In this document: piece after piece, positions 9,432 to 18,755 of the stretch
How the letters are laid out: every line of letters starts with the position of its first letter
How positions within the stretch are numbered: the first letter of the stretch is position 1
Assembly: GCF_003691365.1 (NCBI RefSeq)
Contig: NZ_CP033087.1
Location: 1,316,501 to 1,380,500 of the forward strand
DNA length: 64,000 nt
DNA from: Commensalibacter melissae
Lineage (GTDB): Bacteria; Pseudomonadota; Alphaproteobacteria; Acetobacterales; Acetobacteraceae
Reading direction: 5' to 3'
Position numbers and translations under genes: made by a program
Notes under the pieces: generated by a model
What the model was told of the DNA's origin: nothing
What the model saw: the letters and a program-made list of their open reading frames with translations, nothing else
Database searches by the model: none

Positions 9432-10406
9432 ATGAAAAATGTTTCTATGGTTATGAGTATATTTTTAAAGTCTTTGCCTTTTTTCGTGCTGATGCTTATT
9501 TATTCACTATTTAATAATGCAGTAGCTTTCGCTTCTGTAACTTGGCATTCATATTGTTCAAATATATCATCAGACACTGTTGATCATCATATCAATTCTT
9601 TACAAGTTACTAATTATACTGTCAAAATTCCGGATAATTCCAATGTTTTCCTGAATAGCAAACAGTTAATGGTAAACCAAAGCGGTAAAACCTTGTCCAA
9701 AGATCAGTTGCAAAGAGTTACCAATATCACATCGACCGGATTGTTGACCGTATTTCTGAAATATCAAATCAATTCCTGTAACAAAAATTACTATACTGAT
9801 TCTATTACACCTATTTTAAAACAACTTAAACAAAACGAACAACTTACCATTATATGGCGAAACATTTTAATAAAAAATTTAAACAATGCCTACAAAGCTG
9901 ATGAAATACGGTTGCAAGTTCAAAATATCGCTGACAATGTAAATTTGAAACTGTTTTTTTCAGGTCTGAATGAAATAAACCCCTCTCAAAAATCAAACCT
10001 TTTCCTTCCAAGAGAAGGCATTTTAAATCTGAATACCCCTTCAAAATATTATCCCCTAATTTTAGCCGCCGCGAGTGGCAATAATGAGGATAAATTTTAT
10101 GACCTGTCATTACCATTAAAAATCAATAACTTAATGATGCAGAACAATTTAACCCATATTACTGCGTATGGAAACGCCTTACTTGACCGAGAGCTCAACT
10201 TCCAATCGGCAAAAGGTAAAATCACTGTAAGCAATATGGAAAAATTGATTGCAAACAGTGGTTCTACCCGTATAAATAATCTAAAGACAGCATTGATTTT
10301 GGCTAAATTTGCCGGACGTTCTGTCGGAAACAATAATCTTGAATGGGATATAAACTGGCAGGGAAATCTGTTCAAGGTTAATAATGTTCCCATTCCCGTA
10401 TGGTAA
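9432..10406 (+). CDS. Exported protein of unknown function
   Basis: A 324-residue protein I do not recognise. The N-terminus is a clear signal peptide with a long hydrophobic core (about residues 8-30) ending near AVAFAS. The mature part is rich in Asn, Leu and Thr, with alternating short beta-like segments and two cysteines (in HSYCSN and NSCNKN) that could pair in the periplasm. The C-terminal half (ITVSNMEKLIAN, LEWDINWQGNLFKVNNVPI) resembles the repeated-strand pattern of DUF945/DUF2125-type periplasmic proteins, but this is a weak impression. The ATG at 9432 is preferred over a TTG two codons upstream. Its 3' end converges with the DUF805 gene. Confidence 0.6.
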   Translation: MKNVSMVMSIFLKSLPFFVLMLIYSLFNNAVAFASVTWHSYCSNISSDTVDHHINSLQVTNYTVKIPDNSNVFLNSKQLMVNQSGKTLSKDQLQRVTNITSTGLLTVFLKYQINSCNKNYYTDSITPILKQLKQNEQLTIIWRNILIKNLNNAYKADEIRLQVQNIADNVNLKLFFSGLNEINPSQKSNLFLPREGILNLNTPSKYYPLILAAASGNNEDKFYDLSLPLKINNLMMQNNLTHITAYGNALLDRELNFQSAKGKITVSNMEKLIANSGSTRINNLKTALILAKFAGRSVGNNNLEWDINWQGNLFKVNNVPIPVW

Positions 10407-10425
10407 TTTAAACAAAGAATATGAA

Positions 10426-10881
10426 TTAAACAGTAACCTGATTAATGGGCTTGATACCATACCGATTATTTTCTGAACCGGGAAAACTTGCTATAACAAG
10501 AAAAATAATCTGAATTAAAAAATTGAGGTATAGATAGGGTAAGGGAATAATCATCAACAAAACCCACCAACCTGACAAATTAAGATCATGCAGGCGACGT
10601 ATGAACAGTACAAATGATGGAAAGATCGTTAATAAAAAATATATTAAAAAAAATAGATGAATATCATAATAATAATAATGAAAAGTCACTCTGTAAATCA
10701 AATGAAAATATTCATCTATACAAAATAAAAAATATAGAATTAGACTATTTAAAACTGCAAAACACCAAAAACCTGATCTGCTTGTCCTGCCACTGAAATA
10801 AAAATAATGAAGTATAGCATCCCACCAATTCGATATAAAAATTGAAATCACCCGACCCAATCGAATATTATGCATCTTCAT
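10426..10881 (-). CDS. DUF805 inner-membrane protein
   Basis: A 151-residue membrane protein with the DUF805 hallmarks: an aromatic FSGRTSRSGFW entry motif (about residues 28-38), four predicted membrane segments, the RRLHDLNLSGWW loop (about 93-104) and a short polar tail with PGSENNRYG. DUF805 proteins (E. coli YhaH/YiiR type) are inner-membrane proteins without a proven function. It lies 15 bases after the next membrane-protein gene on the same strand and could be cotranscribed with it. Confidence 0.85.
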   Translation of the reverse strand: MKMHNIRLGRVISIFISNWWDAILHYFYFSGRTSRSGFWCFAVLNSLILYFLFCIDEYFHLIYRVTFHYYYYDIHLFFLIYFLLTIFPSFVLFIRRLHDLNLSGWWVLLMIIPLPYLYLNFLIQIIFLVIASFPGSENNRYGIKPINQVTV

Positions 10882-10896
10882 TATTTTATTTATTTC

Positions 10897-11373
10897 TCAA
10901 AAAAAAGCGAAACCATGGCTTCCCATGACTGCACCAATGATTGTAATGAAACTGATGGTTAATAAAAACCAGTGTAATCTCTGAACCTTAACATATACCT
11001 TATCAGGTTGTTGCTGGCCACTATTCCCTAATTTTTTATTGAGTATAAAGGGTTCAATTACAAATAACATGGTTGTAAAGATTAACCACACCAAAAACAT
11101 GGCATGCATCCACCAAAATTCTATATGCTCAAATCGATTCCATATTTGCATTCGCCATACCATGTAAAACCCGGATAATCCGGCTATCAAAGTTGTAAAA
11201 CGAGCCTGTGTAGCAAAACGGCTTTCAATACGATGAAATATAGACAATCGTTCGCTGGATGAAAAATTTTTACGAATGGTTGGTAGAAGAACCGTTGTCA
11301 CCATACATACTCCACCTATCCAAATTACAATTGCCAATACATGTAAAGCCCGCGCCAAAATTAAATCTGACAT
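10897..11373 (-). CDS. Small four-helix membrane protein (CopD/HemJ-like)
   Basis: A 158-residue integral membrane protein with four hydrophobic segments, starting with ARALHVLAIVIWIGG. A histidine in the first helix followed by a W-I-G-G turn, together with further histidines in HIEFWWMHAMF and RLHW, resembles the CopD, HemJ and related four-helix families that use histidines to bind metal or haem. This resemblance is by pattern only. The gene lies between a LysR regulator and a DUF805 gene, all on the same strand; the 107-base gap to the regulator could hold a promoter. Confidence 0.65.
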   Translation of the reverse strand: MSDLILARALHVLAIVIWIGGVCMVTTVLLPTIRKNFSSSERLSIFHRIESRFATQARFTTLIAGLSGFYMVWRMQIWNRFEHIEFWWMHAMFLVWLIFTTMLFVIEPFILNKKLGNSGQQQPDKVYVKVQRLHWFLLTISFITIIGAVMGSHGFAFF

Positions 11374-11480
11374 CTTGTTTCTCTTGAATTAATTAATATG
11401 TATATTTTTTACATCAATTTAATTTGAAAAAAATAAAAGTGCAATTATAATTTGCAAGGTAATAATATAAATAGCGAAAT

Positions 11481-12368
11481 TTAATGTTCAAAACTTTGCA
11501 ATAGCAAAGAAAATGCCTGTGTAAAATTGTTTCGATTGGGGTATCTCAGATAATATCCTGAAAAAGAGGGACAGTATTCAGATAAAACATGTACAAGATG
11601 TTTTTGCTGAATGGCGTGATAAACCTCTTTCAAGGGTATATAGGCAAAACCAAAACCATCCAGTGTGGCCTGTATGACCTGGGTTAGGGTATTACAAGAA
11701 AATTGACCTTCCATATGGATTATTTGTGTATTACCCTTTACAACAAATTCCCAATCATACTGATTTTGCATAAAAGAAAGAAAGTAGTTTATAGATTGAT
11801 GTTTGAGCAAATCATGCGGCGTTTTTGGAATTTTTTTATCTTGTAAATATAATGGTGACGCGACAACCGCTATTTGGACAGGTGCGCTAATTTTTATTGA
11901 TAAGAAATCTTTGTCTACAACTTCGCCAAGGCTTATTTTTGCATCATATTTTCCATGAATTTCTTTTTGAAGATTGGAGGAAACCTCTACATTAAATTTT
12001 ATATCAGGATAATGTCGCAAAAAATTTCGCAAATGAGGCCATACAACAAAGTTTGCAGCATGTTCATCTGTTAAAAGATTGATATTTCCAAAAGGCCTTT
12101 TTTTCAAATCAATAATCTTGCCAAGCTCTTCAACGATTTCCTCTAATCTCGGCGCAATATTTTTCAATAAAATCTCACCAAGCTTGGTTGGCTCTACACT
12201 TCGTGTAGTACGGGATAATAATTGCACATCCAGATTTTTTTCAAGATTTCGCATGGTATGACTTAATGCGGATTGGGATACACCTAATTTTGATGCTGCC
12301 TTTGTGAAACTTCTTTCTTTAGCAATTGTTAAAAAAACCAAAAGATCATTGACATTTTTTTGCAACAT
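11481..12368 (-). CDS. LysR-family transcriptional regulator
   Basis: A 295-residue LysR-type regulator. The N-terminal winged helix-turn-helix is typical (FTKAASKLGVSQSALSHTMRNLE, shown here only in part: recognition helix about residues 30-50), followed by the linker helix and a periplasmic-binding-protein-like effector domain (about 90-295) with the central LLTDEHAANFVVWP strand. It resembles the large subgroup that controls oxidoreductase and small-metabolite genes, but the effector is unknown. No divergent target gene is present: mfd lies upstream on the same strand, so the likely target may be the membrane-protein genes downstream or a distant locus. Confidence 0.88.
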   Translation of the reverse strand: MLQKNVNDLLVFLTIAKERSFTKAASKLGVSQSALSHTMRNLEKNLDVQLLSRTTRSVEPTKLGEILLKNIAPRLEEIVEELGKIIDLKKRPFGNINLLTDEHAANFVVWPHLRNFLRHYPDIKFNVEVSSNLQKEIHGKYDAKISLGEVVDKDFLSIKISAPVQIAVVASPLYLQDKKIPKTPHDLLKHQSINYFLSFMQNQYDWEFVVKGNTQIIHMEGQFSCNTLTQVIQATLDGFGFAYIPLKEVYHAIQQKHLVHVLSEYCPSFSGYYLRYPNRNNFTQAFSLLLQSFEH

Positions 12369-12507
12369 AATCTAATTTCTCTACTTAACTTTATTTATTT
12401 CTTAAAAAACATTTAAATTACGTAACATTATCATTGGATTAAAAAATATTCAATGATTTTAATAAATTATGTCTTATTAATAAATAAATTCATGAATGCT
12501 TCAAAAT

Positions 12508-12550
12508 GTCATTTCTAACTAAATTCAGTCTGCCTAATTTAGGAAATGAC
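12508..12550 (-). terminator. Nested hairpin after mfd
   Basis: Two nested perfect inverted repeats: outer GTCATTTC (12508-12515) with GAAATGAC (12543-12550), inner CTAAATT (12519-12525) with AATTTAG (12536-12542). It begins 7 bases after the mfd stop. A run of four T follows on either strand, so termination strength is uncertain. Confidence 0.5.
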
Positions 12551-12556
12551 GTTTTA

Positions 12557-15500
12557 TTATCGGTAAATTTCAACAAGCTTGCTTAATAAGAATTGACAAC
12601 GCTGAATCCGTTTTGCAAACGGGGTTTCTCGCAAATATATCAATTTACCATCAGGACGCAATCTCACAGACTGATCTTTAATACCGGCTATCCATTGTAC
12701 TAATCCTTCAGGATTTTTGAATTGATTGTTAAAAAACTGAACAACAACCCCTTTCGGTCCAGCCTCAATGCGATTAACACCAACTTTTTTACAAAGTTTT
12801 TTCAGTTTCATTACATGAAGCAGATTGCTTACTTCTTCAGGCAAGGTCCCAAAACGATCTATCAATTCCACTTGCATGGCTTCAATATCATCATGATTTT
12901 CCAGATTGCCTATTCGTCGATATAAACCCAATCTTACTGATAGATCCGTCACATAGGTTTCCGGGATCAGAACAGGTAATCCCAAAGTGATATTGGGTGT
13001 CCAATCCTGATTTTCCAATAACTGATTATTTTTTTCTGCACGGAGGCTTGCCACTGTTTCTTCAAGCATCTTCTGGTATAGCTCAACGCCAACTTCCCGA
13101 ATATGACCAGACTGTTCTTCTCCCAGCAGATTACCCGCCCCTCTCAAATCCAGATCGTGAGATGCCAAAGTGAATCCTGCCCCAAGATTATCCAGTGACT
13201 GCATTATTTCCAGTCGCTTTTCAGAATTCTTGGAAAGAAAATGATGCTGTGGCCATGTCAAATACGCATATCCACGCTGTTTTCCCCGTCCCACACGACC
13301 TCTCAATTGATATAACTGACCTAATCCAAAATGATCAGCCTTATAGATTATCAGTGTATTGACAGTTGGCATGTCCAGTCCACTTTCAACAATATTAGTC
13401 GAAAGCAATACATCATATTTACCTTCATTGAATTCAGTCATCACCCGTTCAAGTTCTGTAGGGGATAACCGCCCATGAGCTTGTACCAACCGTAAATCTG
13501 GAACTATATCCAAAAGTTGATCTTGCAGGTTTTGCAAATCCTGAACACGTGGTGCAACACAGAATATTTGCCCCCCTCTGAATCGCTCCCTTTGAATAGC
13601 CTCTCGAATAACGATACGATCAAAGGGCATGATAAAAGTTCTAACAGCCAAACGATCAATTGGAGGCGTTGCGATTAGACTTATCTCTCGCATTCCAGTC
13701 AATGATAATTGCAACGTCCTTGGTAATGGGGTGGCAGATAATGTCAATACATGAATATCTTCACGCAAGGTTTTCAATTTCTCTTTGTGCGCAACACCAA
13801 AATGCTGTTCTTCATCTATAATAAGCATACCCAAATTTGCAAACTTGATCGTCTTGGCTAGTAAAGCATGTGTACCAATCACTATATTGACATTGCCATC
13901 TGCCAATTCCTTTTTGATCTGTGCCGCATTTTTTGATGTCACCATTCTGGAAAGTTGGGCAATTTTTACCGGAAATCCCTCAAAACGTTTCACAAAGGTT
14001 TGATAATGTTGACGTGCCAATAGGGTTGTCGGCACCACAACCGCCACCTGGCCTCCATTCATGGCCACAATAAAAGTGGCACGTAATGCCACTTCTGTCT
14101 TACCAAAACCAACATCACCACAAATCAAACGATCCATGGGACGTCCGGAAGCAAGATCCTGAATAATATCAGCAACAGCCCTTGCCTGATCATCCGTTTC
14201 AATAAAGGGAAACCGTGCACAGAACTCCTCCCACAATCCTTCAGGAGGGGTCTCGATCGTCGCTTCCTGCATCAAGCGGGCCGCGGCTGTTTTCAATAAC
14301 TCACCAGCCATGTCCCGAATACGAGCCTTCATTGTGGCTTTACGTTTTTGCCATGCAGGACTTCCCAGTTTATCCAGAGCAACACCCGTTTGATCAGATC
14401 CATAACGGCTCAATAACTCAATATTTTCGATAGGTAAGAATAATTTTTCATCACCATGATAAACAAGTGCCAGACAATCGTGTGGCGCAGCACCTATTTC
14501 CAGATTAACCAGTCCTTGATAACGACCAATCCCATATTCCTGATGTACAATAAGATCTCCCTCGCTAATTTCAGAAGCTTCTGAAATGAACTGCTCGGCT
14601 TTTTTCCGTTTTCTATGTGGACGTGAAATTCTTTCCCCTAACAAGTCGGCTTCAGAAACAAGAATGAAATCATCGGCAACAAATCCGCGATCCAAACCAA
14701 AAGTCAATAATCCAACAGAAGCTTCCCTGAAATTTTTAACTTCTTGCCACCCTTCCAGTTTCTGAACGGCGATTTTGTGTTCTTTCAATAATGTAGCGAT
14801 GCGCTCTCTTGATCCGTTTGTCCAGCCGGCAACCAATGTTTTCCGTCCAGATGAATACCATTCCCTGAATCTTGACTTGAACATATCAAAAACATTATCG
14901 GCTTCAACTGTCAGATTACTTTTAGCAAAAACTATACCTGGCCTTCCTCCTGCATCCATTCCACTGGATCCGTCAGGCATTGCAAAAGGATAAAAATACA
15001 CCCCTTTATATCGCGTGACTATATGATTCCACTCAGATTGAGTAAGATATAGCAAATCAGGTGGTAAGGGACGATATACAACTTCGCCATTTCTTACTGG
15101 CTGTTTGCGGGCTTCATAATGATCAGCAATCATTTCCAGTCTTGGTTGCAATGCCTCCTCGGCCTGATATGAAAAAGACAGTTTAACATCAGAAACATAA
15201 TCAAAAAACGTTTCCATCTTATCATGAAAAAGAGGTAACCAATGTTCAAGTCCTTGAACCATTCGGCCTTCCGAAACGGCTTCATAAATTGGATCACTCA
15301 TTGATCCCTGACCAAACAGTTCTCGCCATTTCGTACGAAACCTTGATATGCTTTCCTCATCCAGAGAATAAGCTGCGGTAGGTCTTAAAACAAGTTCCGT
15401 AACTTTCCGAGTTGAACGTTGCGTAATCGGATCAAAACAGCGAATTGAATCTATCTCATCTCCGAATAAATCCAAGCGGACAGGCTCTTCTTCCCCAGCC

Positions 15501-16027
15501 AGGAAAATATCAAATAAACTACCCCTCAAGGCAAATTCACCCGGTTCCATAACTGTATCCGTACGATTGTATCCCTGCGCAACAAGAAGTTCGACTAAAA
15601 ATTCCTGATCCAGACTTTCACCCTGTTTAAGGGTCAGAGCACGTCCCGCAAAGACTGATCTGGGTGCTATTTTTTGTAACAGTGCGGGTATTGTCGTCAA
15701 TATGATCCTTGGCCCGGTCAAGGGTTCAAGTAATTGCGTCAATGTTGCTACCTGTTCCGAGGTTATCGCCTTGTTCGGGGATACACGGTCATAAGGCAAA
15801 CAATCCCAGGCAGGAAAATTCAAAACATTTAATTGAGGTGCGATATAATAGAGTAAATCAGCCAACCGGTTCATATCTATATCATTCCGTGCGACATGAA
15901 CCAGAACATGGTTATCTTTTTGATAACATTCCTGAGCAATTTTACTTAATAAAAAGGCATCATATCCCTCGGGAGCTCCCCATATCGGCAAAAAATTTTT
16001 AAATTGCTTTTTTGAGGCTCCCCCCAT
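12557..16027 (-). CDS. mfd: Transcription-repair coupling factor Mfd
   Basis: A 1156-residue Mfd, the DNA translocase that removes RNA polymerase stalled at lesions and recruits UvrA for nucleotide excision repair. Domains in order: UvrB-like N-terminus (about 1-350), a linker domain, the CarD-like RNA polymerase interaction domain beginning EGDLIVHQEYGIGRYQGL (about 490), superfamily 2 helicase lobes with Walker A GDVGFGKTE (about 636) and the DEEQ box IDEEQHFG, helicase motif VI in QLRGRVGRGKQRG, and the C-terminal autoinhibitory domain. Length is the family norm. It follows sdhE by 11 bases, and recG is divergent from the pair, an arrangement common in alphaproteobacteria. Confidence 0.98.
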   Translation of the reverse strand: MGGASKKQFKNFLPIWGAPEGYDAFLLSKIAQECYQKDNHVLVHVARNDIDMNRLADLLYYIAPQLNVLNFPAWDCLPYDRVSPNKAITSEQVATLTQLLEPLTGPRIILTTIPALLQKIAPRSVFAGRALTLKQGESLDQEFLVELLVAQGYNRTDTVMEPGEFALRGSLFDIFLAGEEEPVRLDLFGDEIDSIRCFDPITQRSTRKVTELVLRPTAAYSLDEESISRFRTKWRELFGQGSMSDPIYEAVSEGRMVQGLEHWLPLFHDKMETFFDYVSDVKLSFSYQAEEALQPRLEMIADHYEARKQPVRNGEVVYRPLPPDLLYLTQSEWNHIVTRYKGVYFYPFAMPDGSSGMDAGGRPGIVFAKSNLTVEADNVFDMFKSRFREWYSSGRKTLVAGWTNGSRERIATLLKEHKIAVQKLEGWQEVKNFREASVGLLTFGLDRGFVADDFILVSEADLLGERISRPHRKRKKAEQFISEASEISEGDLIVHQEYGIGRYQGLVNLEIGAAPHDCLALVYHGDEKLFLPIENIELLSRYGSDQTGVALDKLGSPAWQKRKATMKARIRDMAGELLKTAAARLMQEATIETPPEGLWEEFCARFPFIETDDQARAVADIIQDLASGRPMDRLICGDVGFGKTEVALRATFIVAMNGGQVAVVVPTTLLARQHYQTFVKRFEGFPVKIAQLSRMVTSKNAAQIKKELADGNVNIVIGTHALLAKTIKFANLGMLIIDEEQHFGVAHKEKLKTLREDIHVLTLSATPLPRTLQLSLTGMREISLIATPPIDRLAVRTFIMPFDRIVIREAIQRERFRGGQIFCVAPRVQDLQNLQDQLLDIVPDLRLVQAHGRLSPTELERVMTEFNEGKYDVLLSTNIVESGLDMPTVNTLIIYKADHFGLGQLYQLRGRVGRGKQRGYAYLTWPQHHFLSKNSEKRLEIMQSLDNLGAGFTLASHDLDLRGAGNLLGEEQSGHIREVGVELYQKMLEETVASLRAEKNNQLLENQDWTPNITLGLPVLIPETYVTDLSVRLGLYRRIGNLENHDDIEAMQVELIDRFGTLPEEVSNLLHVMKLKKLCKKVGVNRIEAGPKGVVVQFFNNQFKNPEGLVQWIAGIKDQSVRLRPDGKLIYLRETPFAKRIQRCQFLLSKLVEIYR

Positions 16028-16038
16028 GCGATTTCTCC

Positions 16039-16335
16039 TTAATGTTTATTCGGTTTATTTTGTTGAGCAAAATGATATAGCGAAAGAAAAACAGGACTCT
16101 CAATTTTTTTTGGGTAAGGCTCGAAACCTGTCAACCATAACATCAGATCTGTATCAGCCAATTCCATTATTTTTTCAAAATCTTCAATTTCAATAATTGT
16201 CATTGCTGGTACATTCATCATCGCAAACTGACCGATGATTAAGTCAGCCTCGAAGGTCCCTCTATGAGTTGCACGATAAATCAGTCTGCGTTTTCGTGCC
16301 TCAAGTGAACTTATATTTTCTTTTTGCTCTACCAT
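16039..16335 (-). CDS. sdhE: FAD assembly factor SdhE
   Basis: A 98-residue SdhE/Sdh5-type protein that promotes covalent FAD attachment to the flavoprotein subunit of succinate dehydrogenase. The diagnostic RGxxE motif is present as HRGTFEAD (about residues 24-31), preceded by the basic RKRRLIYRA helix and followed by the acidic helix IEDFEKIMELADTDLMLWL. It is the first gene of a two-gene unit with mfd and is divergent from recG, with about 63 bases between the start codons in which both promoters must lie. Confidence 0.9.
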   Translation of the reverse strand: MVEQKENISSLEARKRRLIYRATHRGTFEADLIIGQFAMMNVPAMTIIEIEDFEKIMELADTDLMLWLTGFEPYPKKIESPVFLSLYHFAQQNKPNKH

Positions 16336-16398
16336 TTAACATATCCTATACTGATATCTAAATTTAAACAATTCTACACTCTCATAACCAAAATAATC

Positions 16399-18513
16399 AT
16401 GAGTCCCCCCTCTATTCCACCTTCCCTTTATCTTTCCATAAAACCTATATTGTCCCCCTTATCCAGTCTTAAAGGTATAGGTCCGAAATTGAGCAAGTTA
16501 ATGACCCATGCAATTGGTGGTGAGCGAATTATTGATTTACTCTTTCATTTGCCCACTTCAATAATTGACCGACGATATCGCCCCAAATTGCAAAATGCAA
16601 TCCCTGGAAAAATAGTTACACTTCAAATAGAAATTACCCATATTGAAAAACCCCGTCATCATAAACAACCCTGGCGTATATTTGTTAACGATGGCAGTGC
16701 TAAAGCTGAAATGATATTTTTTTCATCTTGGCAAGCGAAAAAACTGACCCTTGATACAATATTTGTTGTTTCAGGTCTTTTAGAAAATAAAAATAACAAA
16801 CTGATTATAACCAATCCACATTATATTGAACCTATATATAACCAACAGGCCATTCCATTAATTGAACCTGTATGGCCCTTAACAGCAGGCCTTTTCCCAA
16901 AAAATCTTTCAAAAGCTTTACGCCTGGCATTAAACCTATGTCCCGAATTGCCCGAATGGATCAATCCTTCCCTTTTACATCAACACCATTGGCCAAGTTT
17001 TAAAGAAGCGCTTCATTTGCTACATCTTCCAGGAGATTTCCCAAAACTTTTTGAAAATCAAACCTATGAAGCTGTTGAAAGTCGGGCACGTTCCCGTTTG
17101 GCATTTGATGAGTTATTCGCGGAACAATTAGCCATTACAAAAATAAAACATACAAATCAGTTAACCACAGGAAAATCCCTGATTGGTGATAATCATCTTA
17201 TTTGCCACGCTTTACAAAAATTCGGATATTCACTGACATTTTCCCAAAGACAGGCATTCAAAGAAATTCAGACAGATATGGAACGCCCTTATCGCATGCT
17301 AAGATTATTACAGGGAGATGTCGGTTCCGGTAAAACCATTATTGCTATAATGGCCGCCTTACAGGCTGTTGAAGCGGGATTCCAAAGTGTTATTATGGCA
17401 CCCACTGAAATTCTTGCCAGACAACATTATGAAACCTTTATGAAACTTGCTCCTGTTGAAATTTCATTTTTAAGCAGTTCCATAAAAGGAATAGCTCGCA
17501 AGGAAACCCTCGATAAAATTAAAACCGGAAAAACAAAAATTGCTATCGGTACACATGCCTTGTTTCAGGAACAAGTTGTTTTTCATAACCTGGCGCTTGT
17601 CATTATTGACGAACAACATCGTTTCGGTGTTGAACAACGCATTAGACTGGGGGAAAAGGGGGAAAATACAGATACACTTGTAATGACAGCAACCCCTATT
17701 CCAAGAACCCTTTTACTGACAAGATGGGGAGAATTGCAGGTTAGTCGCCTTACAGAAAAACCTGCAAATCGGAAACCTATCCATACCACGCTGCATGCAT
17801 TAAGCAAAATTGATAAAATCTTGGAAGGTATTAAAAGAGCCATTCAACAAGGTTGTCAAATATTCTGGGTCTGTCCTCTAGTTGAAGAAAGCGAGGTTAT
17901 GGATCTGGCTGCAGTCAAAAATCGTTACATGAACCTACAGCATTATTTTGGTATCGAGAATGTAGGCCTAGCGCATGGCCAACAAGATACTGGCGAAAGA
18001 CAAGCTGAACTTGATAAATTTGCACAGAATAAAACCAAAATACTAGTTGCCACCACAGTTATCGAGGTTGGCGTCAATATTCCCAATGCTAATATCATGG
18101 TTATTGAACATGCAGAACGTTTTGGTCTTGCACAATTGCATCAATTACGTGGACGTGTTGGCAGAGGAGAAAAACAGTCATACTGTCTTCTTTTACATGA
18201 TGATAAAATTAGTTATATGGCGAAAAAAAGATTATCCCTCATACGCGACACAGAGAATGGCTTCCTGATAGCTGATGAGGATTTCAGGATACGGGGCGGC
18301 GGAGAGGTAACAGGTCGTAGACAATCCGGTTTACCCAATTTTAAAATGGTCAATGAAATCATGTTGGATCATTGGATTAATACAGCCTGGAAAGCTGCTG
18401 AATACTGGTATAACAAAGAGGCTCAGGCCTCCATTGATGAAAAAACGTCAATACAAGTTTTACTCATGTTATTTGAAAAAAATAATATTCAAAACCTTAT
18501 CAAAGCAGGATGA
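16399..18513 (+). CDS. recG: ATP-dependent DNA helicase RecG
   Basis: A 704-residue RecG that remodels stalled replication forks and branch-migrates Holliday junctions. Seen: the N-terminal wedge/OB region opening with SSLKGIGPKLSKL (a helix-hairpin-helix-like entry), Walker A GDVGSGKT (about residue 307), DEQHRFG box (about 403), motif VI QLRGRVGRGEKQS and the C-terminal RecG signature GEVTGRRQSG. I use the ATG at 16399; a TTG start at 16324 would overlap the divergent sdhE start and add an unusual hydrophobic extension. Gene order with sdhE and mfd supports the call. Confidence 0.97.
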   Translation: MSPPSIPPSLYLSIKPILSPLSSLKGIGPKLSKLMTHAIGGERIIDLLFHLPTSIIDRRYRPKLQNAIPGKIVTLQIEITHIEKPRHHKQPWRIFVNDGSAKAEMIFFSSWQAKKLTLDTIFVVSGLLENKNNKLIITNPHYIEPIYNQQAIPLIEPVWPLTAGLFPKNLSKALRLALNLCPELPEWINPSLLHQHHWPSFKEALHLLHLPGDFPKLFENQTYEAVESRARSRLAFDELFAEQLAITKIKHTNQLTTGKSLIGDNHLICHALQKFGYSLTFSQRQAFKEIQTDMERPYRMLRLLQGDVGSGKTIIAIMAALQAVEAGFQSVIMAPTEILARQHYETFMKLAPVEISFLSSSIKGIARKETLDKIKTGKTKIAIGTHALFQEQVVFHNLALVIIDEQHRFGVEQRIRLGEKGENTDTLVMTATPIPRTLLLTRWGELQVSRLTEKPANRKPIHTTLHALSKIDKILEGIKRAIQQGCQIFWVCPLVEESEVMDLAAVKNRYMNLQHYFGIENVGLAHGQQDTGERQAELDKFAQNKTKILVATTVIEVGVNIPNANIMVIEHAERFGLAQLHQLRGRVGRGEKQSYCLLLHDDKISYMAKKRLSLIRDTENGFLIADEDFRIRGGGEVTGRRQSGLPNFKMVNEIMLDHWINTAWKAAEYWYNKEAQASIDEKTSIQVLLMLFEKNNIQNLIKAG

Positions 18514-18689
18514 TTTCCAGAATAGCATCACAGTAATGCAACAAAACAATTTTCAATAAATTATAATTTGTAATTCAAAAAATCTGAGGAAACATCATTT
18601 TGAGATAATTAAATTAACATAAATTTATTCTTCAATTATTGAAATAATTTCATATTTAATTTGCCACAAATCAATAATGTTATAACATA

Positions 18690-18718
18690 TTGACAAATAT
18701 TTCCTTTCTCTTTTTTAT
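18690..18718 (+). promoter_or_regulatory. Candidate promoter of the GT61 gene
   Basis: A consensus -35 TTGACA (18690-18695) is followed after 17 bases by TTTTAT (18713-18718, four of six matches to TATAAT). Transcription would start near 18725, which excludes the TTG at 18690 as a start codon and supports the ATG at 18756. Confidence 0.45.
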
Positions 18719-18755
18719 ATTTTCATTTATTTCAAAAAAATTAAAGTTTCATATA